From Olivibacter jilunii (lineage in GTDB: Bacteria; Bacteroidota; Bacteroidia; Sphingobacteriales; Sphingobacteriaceae): a stretch of 64,000 bases of DNA. The stretch lies in contig NZ_LR027848.1 in assembly GCF_900607235.1 (NCBI RefSeq), forward strand, positions 671,241 through 735,240, given 5' to 3'. Below, in pieces: positions 25,939-35,098 of this stretch (its first letter is position 1; each line of letters starts with the position of its first letter). The notes under the pieces were generated by a model. The model made no database searches. It saw nothing but the letters and a program-made list of their open reading frames with translations, and was not told the DNA's origin. The position numbers and the translations under genes were made by a program.

Positions 25939-28446
25939 ATGTATATTGTGAAAAAGAGAGGCTTGCTTTTTATCTTGGCCGCATTTAGTCCGATGTTCTT
26001 ATGGGCGCAGACCAATCTATCCGTGAAAGTAGTCGATAAAGACGAAAACAAACCACTTGGTGGTGCCAGTGTTTCTGTAGTAGGGTCTTTAGCAAACGGG
26101 CAAACCAACCGGCAAGGTAATATCTTGTTTAAGAATCTAAAAGACGGAAGCTATACGATCCGTATAAGTTATGTTGGTTATAAGCCCGTTGAAAAGAAAT
26201 TGGTTTTACCATCGACTGAAGAATTTATTGTGTCATTGAGCCAACAGGAGTTTATAGCCGATGAAGTTATTGTTAATGCCACTCGAGCTAATGCAAATGC
26301 GGCAACAACGTATAAGAATCTTAACCGTCAGGATATCGCAAAGAATAATTTAGGGCAAGATTTGCCGTACTTGCTTGATCAAACACCCGGTGTTGTCACT
26401 TACTCAGACGCGGGTGCAGGCGTTGGTTATACAGGAATGCGTATCCGAGGAAGCGACCCTACGCGGGTAAATGTGACGGTCAATGGAATTCCTTATAATG
26501 ATGCAGAAAGTATGGGGTCTTTTTTTGTGAATCTTCCCGACTTTGCGTCCTCTGTGGACAATATACAGATTCAGCGTGGTGTTGGTTCTTCTACGAATGG
26601 AGCGGGCGCCTTCGGTGCCAGTGTCAATATACAAACGAATACACGGGTTGATACATCCTATGCCGAATTAGATAACTCTTACGGATCATTCAATACCTGG
26701 AAAAATACCGTGCGAATTGGTACAGGGCTAATCAATAATAAGTTCACTTTTGATGGTCGTCTGTCTCGCATTAAGTCGGACGGTTTCGTTGATCGTGGTG
26801 CGTCTGATCTTAAGTCTTTCTTTTTAAGCGGTGCTTGGTATGGAAAAAAAAGCTTGTTAAGAGCCAATGTCTTTTCCGGGAAGGAAAAAACCTATCAAGC
26901 GTGGAACGGTGTGCCTGAAGAAAAGCTTTTTGGAACGGCCGCTGATATAGAGGCCTATATATCAGCAAATGGGTTAATTGGAGAAGATGCAGAGAATATA
27001 AGAAACGCAGATCCCCGTCGCTATAATTCTTTCTTATATAAAAATCAAAACGACAATTATCAGCAGGATCATTACCAACTTTTATACTCTACGAGTGTAT
27101 CGGATAAACTTAATTTAAATGGCGCTTTACATTACACGAGAGGGCGTGGTTATTACGAAGAATATAAAACAGGCGCTGCATACGAAGACTATGGTTTAGC
27201 CCCCGTAGCGGTTGGAGATAGTACTATTTCTTCAACAGACCTGGTACGGGAAAGATGGTTGTCCAACCATTTTTACGGGATAACGTATTCCGGGCAATAT
27301 AAAGCCAGCGACCAGCTTAATCTAACCCTTGGCGGGGCTTATAATGAATATAAAGGAGATCATTATGGAGACATCACATGGTCTAGAAACCCCTTGTTTG
27401 AACGTGCAGCTCATGAGATTGATAAGGGCGCATTTGATACGCGTTATCGGTATTACTTTAATGATGCCAAGAAAACAGACTTTAATATATTCGCAAAAGG
27501 GGAATATCAAATGGCAAACTTTTCACTTTTTGCAGATGTGCAATACAGGCGTGTCACCTATTCTTTCCTAGGTTTTGATAGAAATCTGAATAACGTGCAA
27601 CAAGAAGCGGACCTCAATTTCTTTAACCCAAAAGTAGGTATGACTTATCGATTTGCCAACAATAGCCAAGCGTATCTTTCTTATGCCGTTGGCAATAAAG
27701 AGCCTGTGCGGGATGACTATGAAAACTCCACACCGGATAGTAGGCCAAAAGCAGAGCGTATGCAAGATATCGAGTTGGGCTATCGCTTGTCAACCGCTCA
27801 CGTTAATATGGGAATCAATGGCTATGCGATGCTATATAAGAATCAGCTTATTCTAACAGGACAGATTAACGATGTTGGCGCCCAAACACGCATGAATGTC
27901 CCCGATAGCTATCGCCTGGGATTGGAAGCCGATGTGAAATGGCAGCCTATCCGTACCTTCTCTTGGGCATTGACCGGTGCTTTAAGTAGCAACAAAATCA
28001 AGGACTTTTACGAATACATTAATATTTATGACGCTGATTGGAATGTGTCAGATCAACAGGTAAATCATTACGAACGTACAACGATTGCGCTTTCACCCTC
28101 TTTCGTTGGATCAAGCGAATTGGCTTTCGTACCGGTAAAAAACGGAGAAATTGCGTTTATCTCTAAATATGTATCAAGACAATACCTCGACAATACCTCG
28201 AATGTTGATCGAAGTTTAGATGCCTTTTTTGTCAATAATTTACGATTGTCCTATCAATTGAAATTTAAAAGCGTAAAGAATATCGGGTTATCCTTATTAG
28301 TTAATAATATCTTCAATGAAAAATATGAGTCGAATGGTTATACCTATAGTTCTATTTATCAAGGAGATCCGGCGGTTTATACATCAAATTTCTACTTCCC
28401 GCAAGCAGGAACGAACTTTCTATTGGGACTTAATGTAAAATTTTAA
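25939..28446 (+). CDS. TonB-dependent outer-membrane receptor, probable thiamine transporter
   Basis: This 835-residue protein has a signal peptide ending at FLWAQ and an N-terminal carboxypeptidase-like domain (SVKVVDKDENKPLGGASV ... IRISYVGYKPVEKKL). A plug domain (LPYLLDQTPGV, MRIRGSDPTRVNVTVNGIPY, IQIQRGVGSSTNGAGAFGAS) and a 22-strand-type barrel follow, ending in NFLLGLNVKF. The gene sits directly behind a TPP riboswitch, which in Bacteroidota marks outer-membrane thiamine receptors, so uptake of thiamine or a thiamine precursor is the likely role. It is a single gene, with a hairpin array between it and the convergent DUF2891 gene. Confidence 0.9.
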   Translation: MYIVKKRGLLFILAAFSPMFLWAQTNLSVKVVDKDENKPLGGASVSVVGSLANGQTNRQGNILFKNLKDGSYTIRISYVGYKPVEKKLVLPSTEEFIVSLSQQEFIADEVIVNATRANANAATTYKNLNRQDIAKNNLGQDLPYLLDQTPGVVTYSDAGAGVGYTGMRIRGSDPTRVNVTVNGIPYNDAESMGSFFVNLPDFASSVDNIQIQRGVGSSTNGAGAFGASVNIQTNTRVDTSYAELDNSYGSFNTWKNTVRIGTGLINNKFTFDGRLSRIKSDGFVDRGASDLKSFFLSGAWYGKKSLLRANVFSGKEKTYQAWNGVPEEKLFGTAADIEAYISANGLIGEDAENIRNADPRRYNSFLYKNQNDNYQQDHYQLLYSTSVSDKLNLNGALHYTRGRGYYEEYKTGAAYEDYGLAPVAVGDSTISSTDLVRERWLSNHFYGITYSGQYKASDQLNLTLGGAYNEYKGDHYGDITWSRNPLFERAAHEIDKGAFDTRYRYYFNDAKKTDFNIFAKGEYQMANFSLFADVQYRRVTYSFLGFDRNLNNVQQEADLNFFNPKVGMTYRFANNSQAYLSYAVGNKEPVRDDYENSTPDSRPKAERMQDIELGYRLSTAHVNMGINGYAMLYKNQLILTGQINDVGAQTRMNVPDSYRLGLEADVKWQPIRTFSWALTGALSSNKIKDFYEYINIYDADWNVSDQQVNHYERTTIALSPSFVGSSELAFVPVKNGEIAFISKYVSRQYLDNTSNVDRSLDAFFVNNLRLSYQLKFKSVKNIGLSLLVNNIFNEKYESNGYTYSSIYQGDPAVYTSNFYFPQAGTNFLLGLNVKF

Positions 28447-28449
28447 GGA

Positions 28450-28545
28450 CGGGAAGGTTTGAGGTAAAAGGTGTAAAGAATACGGTGTAGGGGCAAGGCT
28501 TTAAGCATACGGTGCCTTAATGCCTTGCCCTAAACCCTTACCTTC
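28450..28545. terminator. Hairpin array between convergent receptor and DUF2891 genes
   Basis: GGGCAAGGC (28491-28499) pairs exactly with GCCTTGCCC (28522-28530). An outer GAAGGT/ACCTTC pair encloses it. The position between two convergent stop codons suggests a bidirectional terminator, although no long T tract is present. Confidence 0.55.
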
Positions 28546-29643
28546 TTACTGTATGGTTAAAGCATAGACGGCGAAAGAAGCCAGCCAATGCTCGCCCATG
28601 TAATCTCCGCTAGCGACATGTGGTAAAGCGGCTGTAAGGTGTTTCTTTGCCAGATTAATTAAAGCCGCCTTGTTTTTACGACTGTGGTGGGCAATACCGT
28701 ATAGACACCAGGCACGACTTAAATTCAAACCATCTAGATGCACCAACTTACCATCGGTTCTGTCTGTTACGGTTCCGGGTGTGAGGGTTGCCGGACCGTT
28801 AAATAAATCAGGTAAAAACCGCTCGATCCAGGAAGCATAGTCTTTTGCGGGGAGTATACGCCACATTAAATCGGCCTCCTCTAAACAAGGACTCAGAAAA
28901 TCTGAGCCACCCGGTTCGTAATTGATTGGACATCCCGTGTCTTTTTTGTAGAAGCGTAGCGCGGTTTCCCGAACAATATGAAGCAAAGAATCATTTTTTG
29001 TTTCCATTCCATAGTCATAGGCCAAAGTCAGCCCAAAAGCCAGATTGCTATGTTCACCCACGCGTACCGCATAATTCATCTTGGGTAAGTAATTTATATA
29101 CAAGCGAACGAGTTGCTGTGCCAAGGGCTCAAGGTTTTTACTTAGTTCTTTTCCTAAGGGATCGTTCCACGATAACAGCTCTTTTTGCAGCTGTAGGAGC
29201 CATGCCCATCCATAGGTCCTTTCAAAGCCCCGCTGCTGCTCATCTTTAAAAATTTCGACTTCCGTTAATATATTGTCTGCACTTAGGTTGGTACGAAGTT
29301 TAGTTCGAATCTCTGCTGCCTCCGGGAGATGAGGGAAAAGTTTGAGCAATCTTACCAACATCCAATGACCGTGTACACTGCTATGCCAATCGAAGCAACC
29401 ATAAAATGCCGGATGGTAATTTCTGGGCCTTGTTATTAAGGAGGTGTCCGAAAAGGTGACACTCGTTTTGTAAGGAAATTCTTGCTGCATACATTTCAGC
29501 GGTAGCTTAGCTAGGTGGGAGGCACCGGCTACATTGAGAACATACTTCCCTTGAGCTTCACTATAGAGTTTTTCTTGGGCATGCGATAAGGAATAGAGAC
29601 CATATAGCAAGAAAAGTGAAAGGATAAAGGTTTTATTTATCAT
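28546..29643 (-). CDS. DUF2891 family exported protein
   Basis: This 365-residue protein is recognised by HPAFYGCFDWHSSVHGHW near residue 80 and the long alpha/alpha-toroid-like remainder (FERTYGWAWLLQLQKEL, GEHSNLAFGLTLAYDYG, FLSPCLEEADLMWRIL, HLDGLNLSRAWCLYGIA). The fold looks like a six-hairpin glycosidase-type barrel, with conserved Asp, His and Trp, but no activity is established. The start is set at the ATG at 29643, which gives a clean signal peptide ending SHAQ. The longer frame to 29694 adds 17 residues without support. It is divergent from a prolyl oligopeptidase gene. Confidence 0.85.
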   Translation of the reverse strand: MINKTFILSLFLLYGLYSLSHAQEKLYSEAQGKYVLNVAGASHLAKLPLKCMQQEFPYKTSVTFSDTSLITRPRNYHPAFYGCFDWHSSVHGHWMLVRLLKLFPHLPEAAEIRTKLRTNLSADNILTEVEIFKDEQQRGFERTYGWAWLLQLQKELLSWNDPLGKELSKNLEPLAQQLVRLYINYLPKMNYAVRVGEHSNLAFGLTLAYDYGMETKNDSLLHIVRETALRFYKKDTGCPINYEPGGSDFLSPCLEEADLMWRILPAKDYASWIERFLPDLFNGPATLTPGTVTDRTDGKLVHLDGLNLSRAWCLYGIAHHSRKNKAALINLAKKHLTAALPHVASGDYMGEHWLASFAVYALTIQ

Positions 29644-29774
29644 TGTGAACGTTAATTTAGCGCTGAATATAAGTCTTTGAATGAAGCGAGACAAGGGTAG
29701 CGTCCTATTTTATTTACTAGGTACAGATCGCTTCAAAATGTTTATCTTAGTACTGGTAAGTTCCGTTGTCCAAC

Positions 29775-31919
29775 ATGAAACATATACCCATGATATTATT
29801 AACACTTTTAGCCTCCTGCGGAGAGAAAAATCAAGAAACACAAGGATATCGGTGGCCCGATTCAAAAGCACCGGTTGCAGAGAAGATTCCCCACGAAAGA
29901 ACAATCCATGGCGATACGGTAGTAGATAATTATTATTGGATGATTGATTACTTTAAAAAAGGACCTGATAGCACGAAAGTAATCGATTATTTGAATACTG
30001 AAAATGCCTATCTCGACACCATGATGTCGGGTACTAAAGAATTTCAGGAAACCTTATTCAAAGAAATGCGGGCTCGTATAAAAGAGAAGGATGAGTCTGT
30101 ACCTTATTTTAAAAACGGGTATTTTTATTATACTAGAACGGAAGACGGCAAACAATACTTTAAGTATTGCAGAAAAAAGGGATCGCTCGATGCAACAGAA
30201 GAGATTTTATTGGATGTTGATAAAATGGCAGAAGGACATCCTTACTTCAGTGCAACCGGCTTCAGTATCAGCCCTGACAATAAATTAATGGCTTTCGGTG
30301 TAGACACCGTATCTCGTAGAGAATACACAATATTTATTAAAAATCTGGAAACCGGGGCGCTTTATACGGAGGAGATTAAAGGAACCACCGGTGCCGTTGC
30401 GTGGGCAAATGATAACAAAACCTTCTTTTATACGGCGAAGAATCCGGTGACATTGTTAACTGAAAAGATAAAAAAACACGAGCTTGGTACCGATGTGCGT
30501 ATGGACCTGGTTGTTTATGAAGAGAAAGATAATAGTAATTACATAGGCGTAGCCAGAGCTAAATCGGGCAAATTTATTTATATCTATTCGGGGGCAACAA
30601 CCAGTTCGGAAACCAGATTTATCTCTGCAGATAAACCAAGCGATTTGTTTAAAGTGTTCCAGCCTCGAATGAAGGATGTGTTGTATGAAGTGACTGCCTT
30701 AGAGGACCGGTTTTTAATCTTGACTAATAGAGACGCGTTGAATTTCAAGGTGATGGAGTGTCCCTTGGATAAGACGGATATTGAACATTGGAAAGAAGTT
30801 ATTCCGCATCGCAAGGACGTGCTTTTGGAGGGCATAGACGAGTTTAAGGACTTTATAGTCGTTTCCGAGCGAAAGAATGGATTAACGCAGTTGAATATTA
30901 GGAGCCTCCGGAACGGGGAAGAACATTACCTGGATTTTGGCGAGGCAGCCTATACCGCCTACACACAGGCAAATGTGGAATATAATACGTCGATCGTTCG
31001 TTATGGATATACCTCACTGACGACTCCCTCTTCCACATTCGACTATGATATGGTAGAGAAGAAAAAAACGCTTTTAAAACAGCAAGAGGTACTGGGAGGC
31101 TATGATTCGAAAGCTTACGTAACCGAGCGACTTTATGCAGAGGCAGAAGACGGCGTTCGCATTCCCATATCATTGGTTTACAAGAAGGGATTTGAACGGA
31201 ATGGTAGCGCCCCTTTATTGCTTTACGGATATGGCTCTTATGGGGCATCGATGGATCCAACTTTTAGCAGCCCCCGTTTGAGTCTGTTGGATCGAGGGTT
31301 CGTCTTTGCGATCGCTCATATTAGAGGGGGACAAGAAATGGGAAGACAATGGTATGAAGACGGGAAGATGATGAAAAAGAAAAATACCTTCACTGATTTT
31401 ATTAGCTGCGGGAAATATCTTATTAATAAACAGTACACAAGCAAAGGACATCTATATGCGCAGGGAGGAAGTGCCGGCGGGTTGTTAATGGGGGCTGTAA
31501 TGAACATGGCGCCGGATTTGTGGAATGGTATTATTGCACAAGTGCCTTTCGTAGATGTGGTAAACACCATGTTAGATGAAACAATACCGCTCACTACGAA
31601 TGAGTTTGATGAGTGGGGAAATCCAAAGAATAAAGAGGCCTATTTTTATATGAAAAGTTATTCGCCTTACGAAAACATAGAAGCAAAGGCTTATCCAAAT
31701 ATGTTAGTAACTACGGGCTTGCACGATAGCCAGGTTCAGTATTTTGAACCGGCAAAATGGGTAGCAAAGTTACGGGCTACGAAAACGGATAAAAACGTAT
31801 TATTACTAAAAACAGAGATGGACTTTGGACATGGAGGCGCTTCCGGTAGATTTGATTATCTGAAAGATATTGCCTTGAATTACGCGTTCTTATTAGCCCT
31901 GGAGGGGAATGTTGAGTAG
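29775..31919 (+). CDS. Prolyl oligopeptidase family (S9A, oligopeptidase B-like) lipoprotein
   Basis: This 714-residue serine peptidase has a lipoprotein signal with lipobox LASC (Cys15), so it is exported. The N-terminal part (residues ~30-400) is a beta-propeller gating domain. The C-terminal alpha/beta-hydrolase domain has the nucleophile in GGSAGGLLMG, Asp in GLHDSQVQYFEPAKW and His in FGHGGASGR. RGGQEMGRQWYEDGKMMKKKNTF is partly conserved with oligopeptidase B, which cleaves after basic residues in short peptides. An in-frame TTG at 29766 is disfavoured because it would precede the lipoprotein signal. Confidence 0.92.
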   Translation: MKHIPMILLTLLASCGEKNQETQGYRWPDSKAPVAEKIPHERTIHGDTVVDNYYWMIDYFKKGPDSTKVIDYLNTENAYLDTMMSGTKEFQETLFKEMRARIKEKDESVPYFKNGYFYYTRTEDGKQYFKYCRKKGSLDATEEILLDVDKMAEGHPYFSATGFSISPDNKLMAFGVDTVSRREYTIFIKNLETGALYTEEIKGTTGAVAWANDNKTFFYTAKNPVTLLTEKIKKHELGTDVRMDLVVYEEKDNSNYIGVARAKSGKFIYIYSGATTSSETRFISADKPSDLFKVFQPRMKDVLYEVTALEDRFLILTNRDALNFKVMECPLDKTDIEHWKEVIPHRKDVLLEGIDEFKDFIVVSERKNGLTQLNIRSLRNGEEHYLDFGEAAYTAYTQANVEYNTSIVRYGYTSLTTPSSTFDYDMVEKKKTLLKQQEVLGGYDSKAYVTERLYAEAEDGVRIPISLVYKKGFERNGSAPLLLYGYGSYGASMDPTFSSPRLSLLDRGFVFAIAHIRGGQEMGRQWYEDGKMMKKKNTFTDFISCGKYLINKQYTSKGHLYAQGGSAGGLLMGAVMNMAPDLWNGIIAQVPFVDVVNTMLDETIPLTTNEFDEWGNPKNKEAYFYMKSYSPYENIEAKAYPNMLVTTGLHDSQVQYFEPAKWVAKLRATKTDKNVLLLKTEMDFGHGGASGRFDYLKDIALNYAFLLALEGNVE

Positions 31920-31924
31920 TTGCG

Positions 31925-31990
31925 TCGTTAAGTAGTTGAGTAGTTAAGTCGTTAAGTAATCCTTTAACAATTTCCCTACTCAACTATTTT
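31925..31990. terminator. Hairpin between convergent oligopeptidase and asparaginase genes
   Basis: TAGTTGAGTAG (31933-31943) pairs exactly with CTACTCAACTA (31976-31986). The gap consists of repeated words such as GTTGAGTAG and GTTAAGT, so several alternative stems are possible. It is probably a shared terminator. Confidence 0.5.
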
Positions 31991-32016
31991 CTCCATTTCT
32001 CTACTCAACGCATAAA

Positions 32017-33033
32017 TTAGTCTGTCAATTCTCCTCTGATATTCACTTCTACCCACCGAGCCACTTCACTTTGGCTTTCAAACTCGCCCTGAAGGTACAT
32101 TAGCTTGGTTACCGCCGCTTCGAAAGTCATATCAAAACCACTGAGTACGCCCATTTCCTTTAGCCATTGACTGGTTTCATATCGGCCTAATTCAACAGAA
32201 CCTACCTTACATTGTGAAATATTAACAATATTCTTCCCATCGCGAATAGCTGCTCTAAGCATATCCAGAAACCAAGTAGCCGTTGTGGTATTGCCGGAGC
32301 CAAAGGTTTCCATAATAACGGAACGTGCATTGGATTCCAGCACGGCCTTAACAACTTCTTTACTGATACCCGGATATAACTTGAGGACTGATATCGAATT
32401 GTCTATCCTGGTATGTAATATAAAATCTTTACCGGTATTATTCATCAATGCAGGGCGATTGTATTTCAAGTGCACGCCTGCCTCGACTAAAACCGGGTAG
32501 TTTGGCGACCGGAAAGCTTCGAATTTCGCCGAATTATATTTAAAGGAGCGATTCCCGCGAAACAATTTACTATCAAAATAGATGCAAACTTCTTGTATTA
32601 GGGAGCGTCCATGCTTTTTCGCTGAAGCGATTTCCAGCGCTGTAATCAAATTTTCGCGGGCATCGGTTCTAATTTCGCCGATAGGTAACTGAGAACCCGA
32701 AAAAATCACCGGTTTTTGCAAACCTTCCAGCATAAAACTTAAAGCGGAAGCAGAAAATGCCATCGTATCCGAACCATGTAAGATTACAAAGCCATCATAT
32801 AAGTCATAGTTATCTTTAATAAGCTCCGCCATTTGCACCCATATGGCCGGTTGCATGTTGGACGAGTCGATGATAGGATCAAAAGAGTGAATAGACAGGT
32901 TATAGTTTAGGCGACTTAGTTCAGGTACATTTTTATGTATCAATTCGAAGTTGAAAGGAACAAAGCTTCCTGATGTCTCATCAGTAACCATTCCTATTGT
33001 TCCCCCAGTGTATAATATCAGTATATTGTTCAT
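32017..33033 (-). CDS. ansA: Type I L-asparaginase
   Basis: This 338-residue cytoplasmic asparaginase starts with LYTGGTIGMV (first catalytic Thr, residues ~8-17). The second signature is ILHGSDTMAFSASALSFML (~85-103) with the Thr-Asp of the second triad, and ETFGSGNTTT lies in the C-terminal domain. No signal peptide is present, consistent with the low-affinity type I (AnsA) enzyme. It converts L-asparagine to aspartate and ammonia. It lies 182 bp downstream of a TatD gene on the same strand, an order often seen in Bacteroidota. Confidence 0.93.
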   Translation of the reverse strand: MNNILILYTGGTIGMVTDETSGSFVPFNFELIHKNVPELSRLNYNLSIHSFDPIIDSSNMQPAIWVQMAELIKDNYDLYDGFVILHGSDTMAFSASALSFMLEGLQKPVIFSGSQLPIGEIRTDARENLITALEIASAKKHGRSLIQEVCIYFDSKLFRGNRSFKYNSAKFEAFRSPNYPVLVEAGVHLKYNRPALMNNTGKDFILHTRIDNSISVLKLYPGISKEVVKAVLESNARSVIMETFGSGNTTTATWFLDMLRAAIRDGKNIVNISQCKVGSVELGRYETSQWLKEMGVLSGFDMTFEAAVTKLMYLQGEFESQSEVARWVEVNIRGELTD

Positions 33034-33215
33034 GTAAATTAGCGTTGCATCTCTTAACAGAGCTCGTTTTGCCCAGGTTCAAGGCATTGTAAACTTAGAT
33101 AAAATCGTCTTTTTTCACAAGTATTCGTTTTGGAGCTCCTTTGGACACAAGTATATGCAATATAATGCGTATGGTTCTCCTCGTCCATCAGACCCTATTT
33201 GTAGCAGTGAAATAG

Positions 33216-33980
33216 TTACATTCCAAAAACATGCAGTGCGTTTTGAGTGGTCATATTTGCTACTTCCTCTATCGCTATGCCGTGTAAATCGGCAACTTTC
33301 TGTGCTACGTGGATAAGATAACTACTCTCATTTGGTTTTCCGCGAAAGGGAACGGGCGCCAAATAGGGCGCATCTGTTTCGAGGACGATATGCTTCAAGT
33401 CTATCTGTTCAACTACTTTATCGAGACCCGCATTTTTAAAGGTAACAACTCCCCCAATGCCTAAATAGAAGCCCAGGGAGATAGCATGTTGTGCCTGCTC
33501 CAAGCTGCCGGTAAAGCAATGGAAGATCCCGAATAATTTGTCGTCCTTCAGTTCCTCCAGTAAAGCGAATTGCTCGTCAAAGGCTTCACGGCAATGAATA
33601 ACGATGGGGAGACCACGTTCTTTTGCCCAAGCGACCTGTATTCGGAAAGCTTCTTGCTGTTGTGGAAGTGTTGATTTGTCCCAATAAAGATCAAGGCCTA
33701 TTTCACCGATTGCTACCACTGATTTTGCTAATAGTGCTTTTTCAATCAGAGCCAACTCCTCCTTGAAGTCATCCTTGACACTACATGGATGTAGTCCCAA
33801 CATCGGATAACACATATCAGGGTACGTATCTGTTACATGAAAAACTTTTTCGATCGATTCATTATCCACGTTGGGTAGAAATAAACGGGTAATGCTGTTC
33901 TCCCTACAACGCACGATCTGTTCCTCTAATGCGCTTCCTTCATTATAGTAAATATGCGTATGGGTGTCGGTAAGTTGCAT
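33216..33980 (-). CDS. TatD family metal-dependent deoxyribonuclease
   Basis: This 254-residue TIM-barrel amidohydrolase-fold protein has metal ligands in DTHTHIYY (residues ~5-12), GEIGLDLYW (~93), VIHCREAFDE (~126), FHCFTGSLEQA (~152) and LETDAPYLAP (~199). This is the complete TatD signature set. TatD proteins are 3'-5' exonucleases acting in DNA repair. It lies upstream of ansA, and a 182-bp gap without recognisable gene separates them. Confidence 0.92.
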   Translation of the reverse strand: MQLTDTHTHIYYNEGSALEEQIVRCRENSITRLFLPNVDNESIEKVFHVTDTYPDMCYPMLGLHPCSVKDDFKEELALIEKALLAKSVVAIGEIGLDLYWDKSTLPQQQEAFRIQVAWAKERGLPIVIHCREAFDEQFALLEELKDDKLFGIFHCFTGSLEQAQHAISLGFYLGIGGVVTFKNAGLDKVVEQIDLKHIVLETDAPYLAPVPFRGKPNESSYLIHVAQKVADLHGIAIEEVANMTTQNALHVFGM

Positions 33981-34029
33981 ATGGGCAAACTTATATAAAA
34001 AAACTTAAAGACGGTCAGTCATGAGCCGA

Positions 34030-34067
34030 ACAAAAACAAAAAAGCCCATCGAAATGCGACGGGCTTT
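34030..34067 (-). terminator. Rho-independent terminator of the FKBP gene
   Basis: AAAGCCC (34041-34047) pairs with GGGCTTT (34061-34067) and is extended by TCG/CGA. Read on the minus strand the stem is followed by TTTTTTGTTTTTG. It lies just after the stop at 34072. Confidence 0.8.
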
Positions 34068-34071
34068 ATCA

Positions 34072-35046
34072 TTATTTTTTAGCAGTTGCGGGTGTGTCCG
34101 GTGCTGCGGCAGTTGGTGCCGGTTTTGCTTTTTGTGGAACGATGTCAACAATTTCTACGGTGAAAGCCAGGGGCGTGTAAGGTTGAATACCCATGCTTCC
34201 ATGCTCACCATAAGCCAATTTTGAAGGCAAGACCAAGGTTGCTTTAGCACCTTTAGATAATAAAGCTAATCCTTCATCCCAGCCCGGAACAACGGCTCCT
34301 ACACCGATCGGAATACGAATCGGATCGTATGGTTCGCGCATTTGATTGTATACGTTTCCTTTTTTTGCGTCCTCTTTAACGCTTGAATCGAAGATCTTTC
34401 CGCCCAAAAACTTACCGGTATAATGTACGACAACGGTATCGCCTACATTTGGTTTGTTACCGGTTCCTTCTTTTTCGATCGAGTATTTGAGGCCTGAGCT
34501 TGTCGTCTTGACTTCAAGATCGTTTTTCTTAATATAGTTTTCGATCTTTCCTGCTTCCGCGTTCTTTGCTTTTTCGCGATCTTGGGCAATATATTTTTCT
34601 ACCTCCTGGTTGAAGACACTGTCTGTAAGCGTTCCTTTAGGGATGACTTTGTTGATCTTGAACGTATGTACAATGTATTGTCCTTTAAATGGAGGACGAG
34701 GTTGGCCCGTTTTTGCTACCATGGTATCAATATTCAATCTGAACACGGCACTGTCTCCTTCTCCCAACATGGATAAAGCCGTGAAGATGTCGCCGGGATA
34801 CATAGATTTCTGTGCTGCCAAATAGAAAGGTTGCTCCATTTCATAGCTGCTATTGAGAACCGAGTCGTTTTCGGTAGAGATTACTGCACCAAGGGAAATA
34901 AAATCACCTTCTTTGATTTTAGTTTTTCCCTCTTCTTTTACAATTTTATATTGCATGCCACCTGCACCGTCTTTGAAACTTTGGCATGACGTAGCTCCCA
35001 ATCCTGTTAAAGCTGCCAAACCTAAAATAAGGGATGTTCTTTTCAT
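34072..35046 (-). CDS. FKBP-type peptidyl-prolyl isomerase lipoprotein with two FKBP-like domains
   Basis: This 324-residue protein has a lipoprotein signal with lipobox ATSC (Cys21). Residues ~40-135 form a divergent FKBP-like domain lacking most active-site aromatics. A helical linker follows (~140-180). Residues ~185-305 are a canonical FKBP domain: VGDTVVVHYTGKFLGGKIFDSS, PIRIPIGVGAVVPGWDEGL, LPSKLAYGEHG and FTVEIVDI. The tail is rich in Ala and Pro. It probably assists folding of periplasmic or outer-membrane proteins. It follows nrnA by 52 bp and may be co-transcribed with it. Confidence 0.9.
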   Translation of the reverse strand: MKRTSLILGLAALTGLGATSCQSFKDGAGGMQYKIVKEEGKTKIKEGDFISLGAVISTENDSVLNSSYEMEQPFYLAAQKSMYPGDIFTALSMLGEGDSAVFRLNIDTMVAKTGQPRPPFKGQYIVHTFKINKVIPKGTLTDSVFNQEVEKYIAQDREKAKNAEAGKIENYIKKNDLEVKTTSSGLKYSIEKEGTGNKPNVGDTVVVHYTGKFLGGKIFDSSVKEDAKKGNVYNQMREPYDPIRIPIGVGAVVPGWDEGLALLSKGAKATLVLPSKLAYGEHGSMGIQPYTPLAFTVEIVDIVPQKAKPAPTAAAPDTPATAKK

Positions 35047-35098
35047 TATTTGCTTTCTTTTACTGTTTTAAATTTTCTGTATAGTTCTGTACATATTG

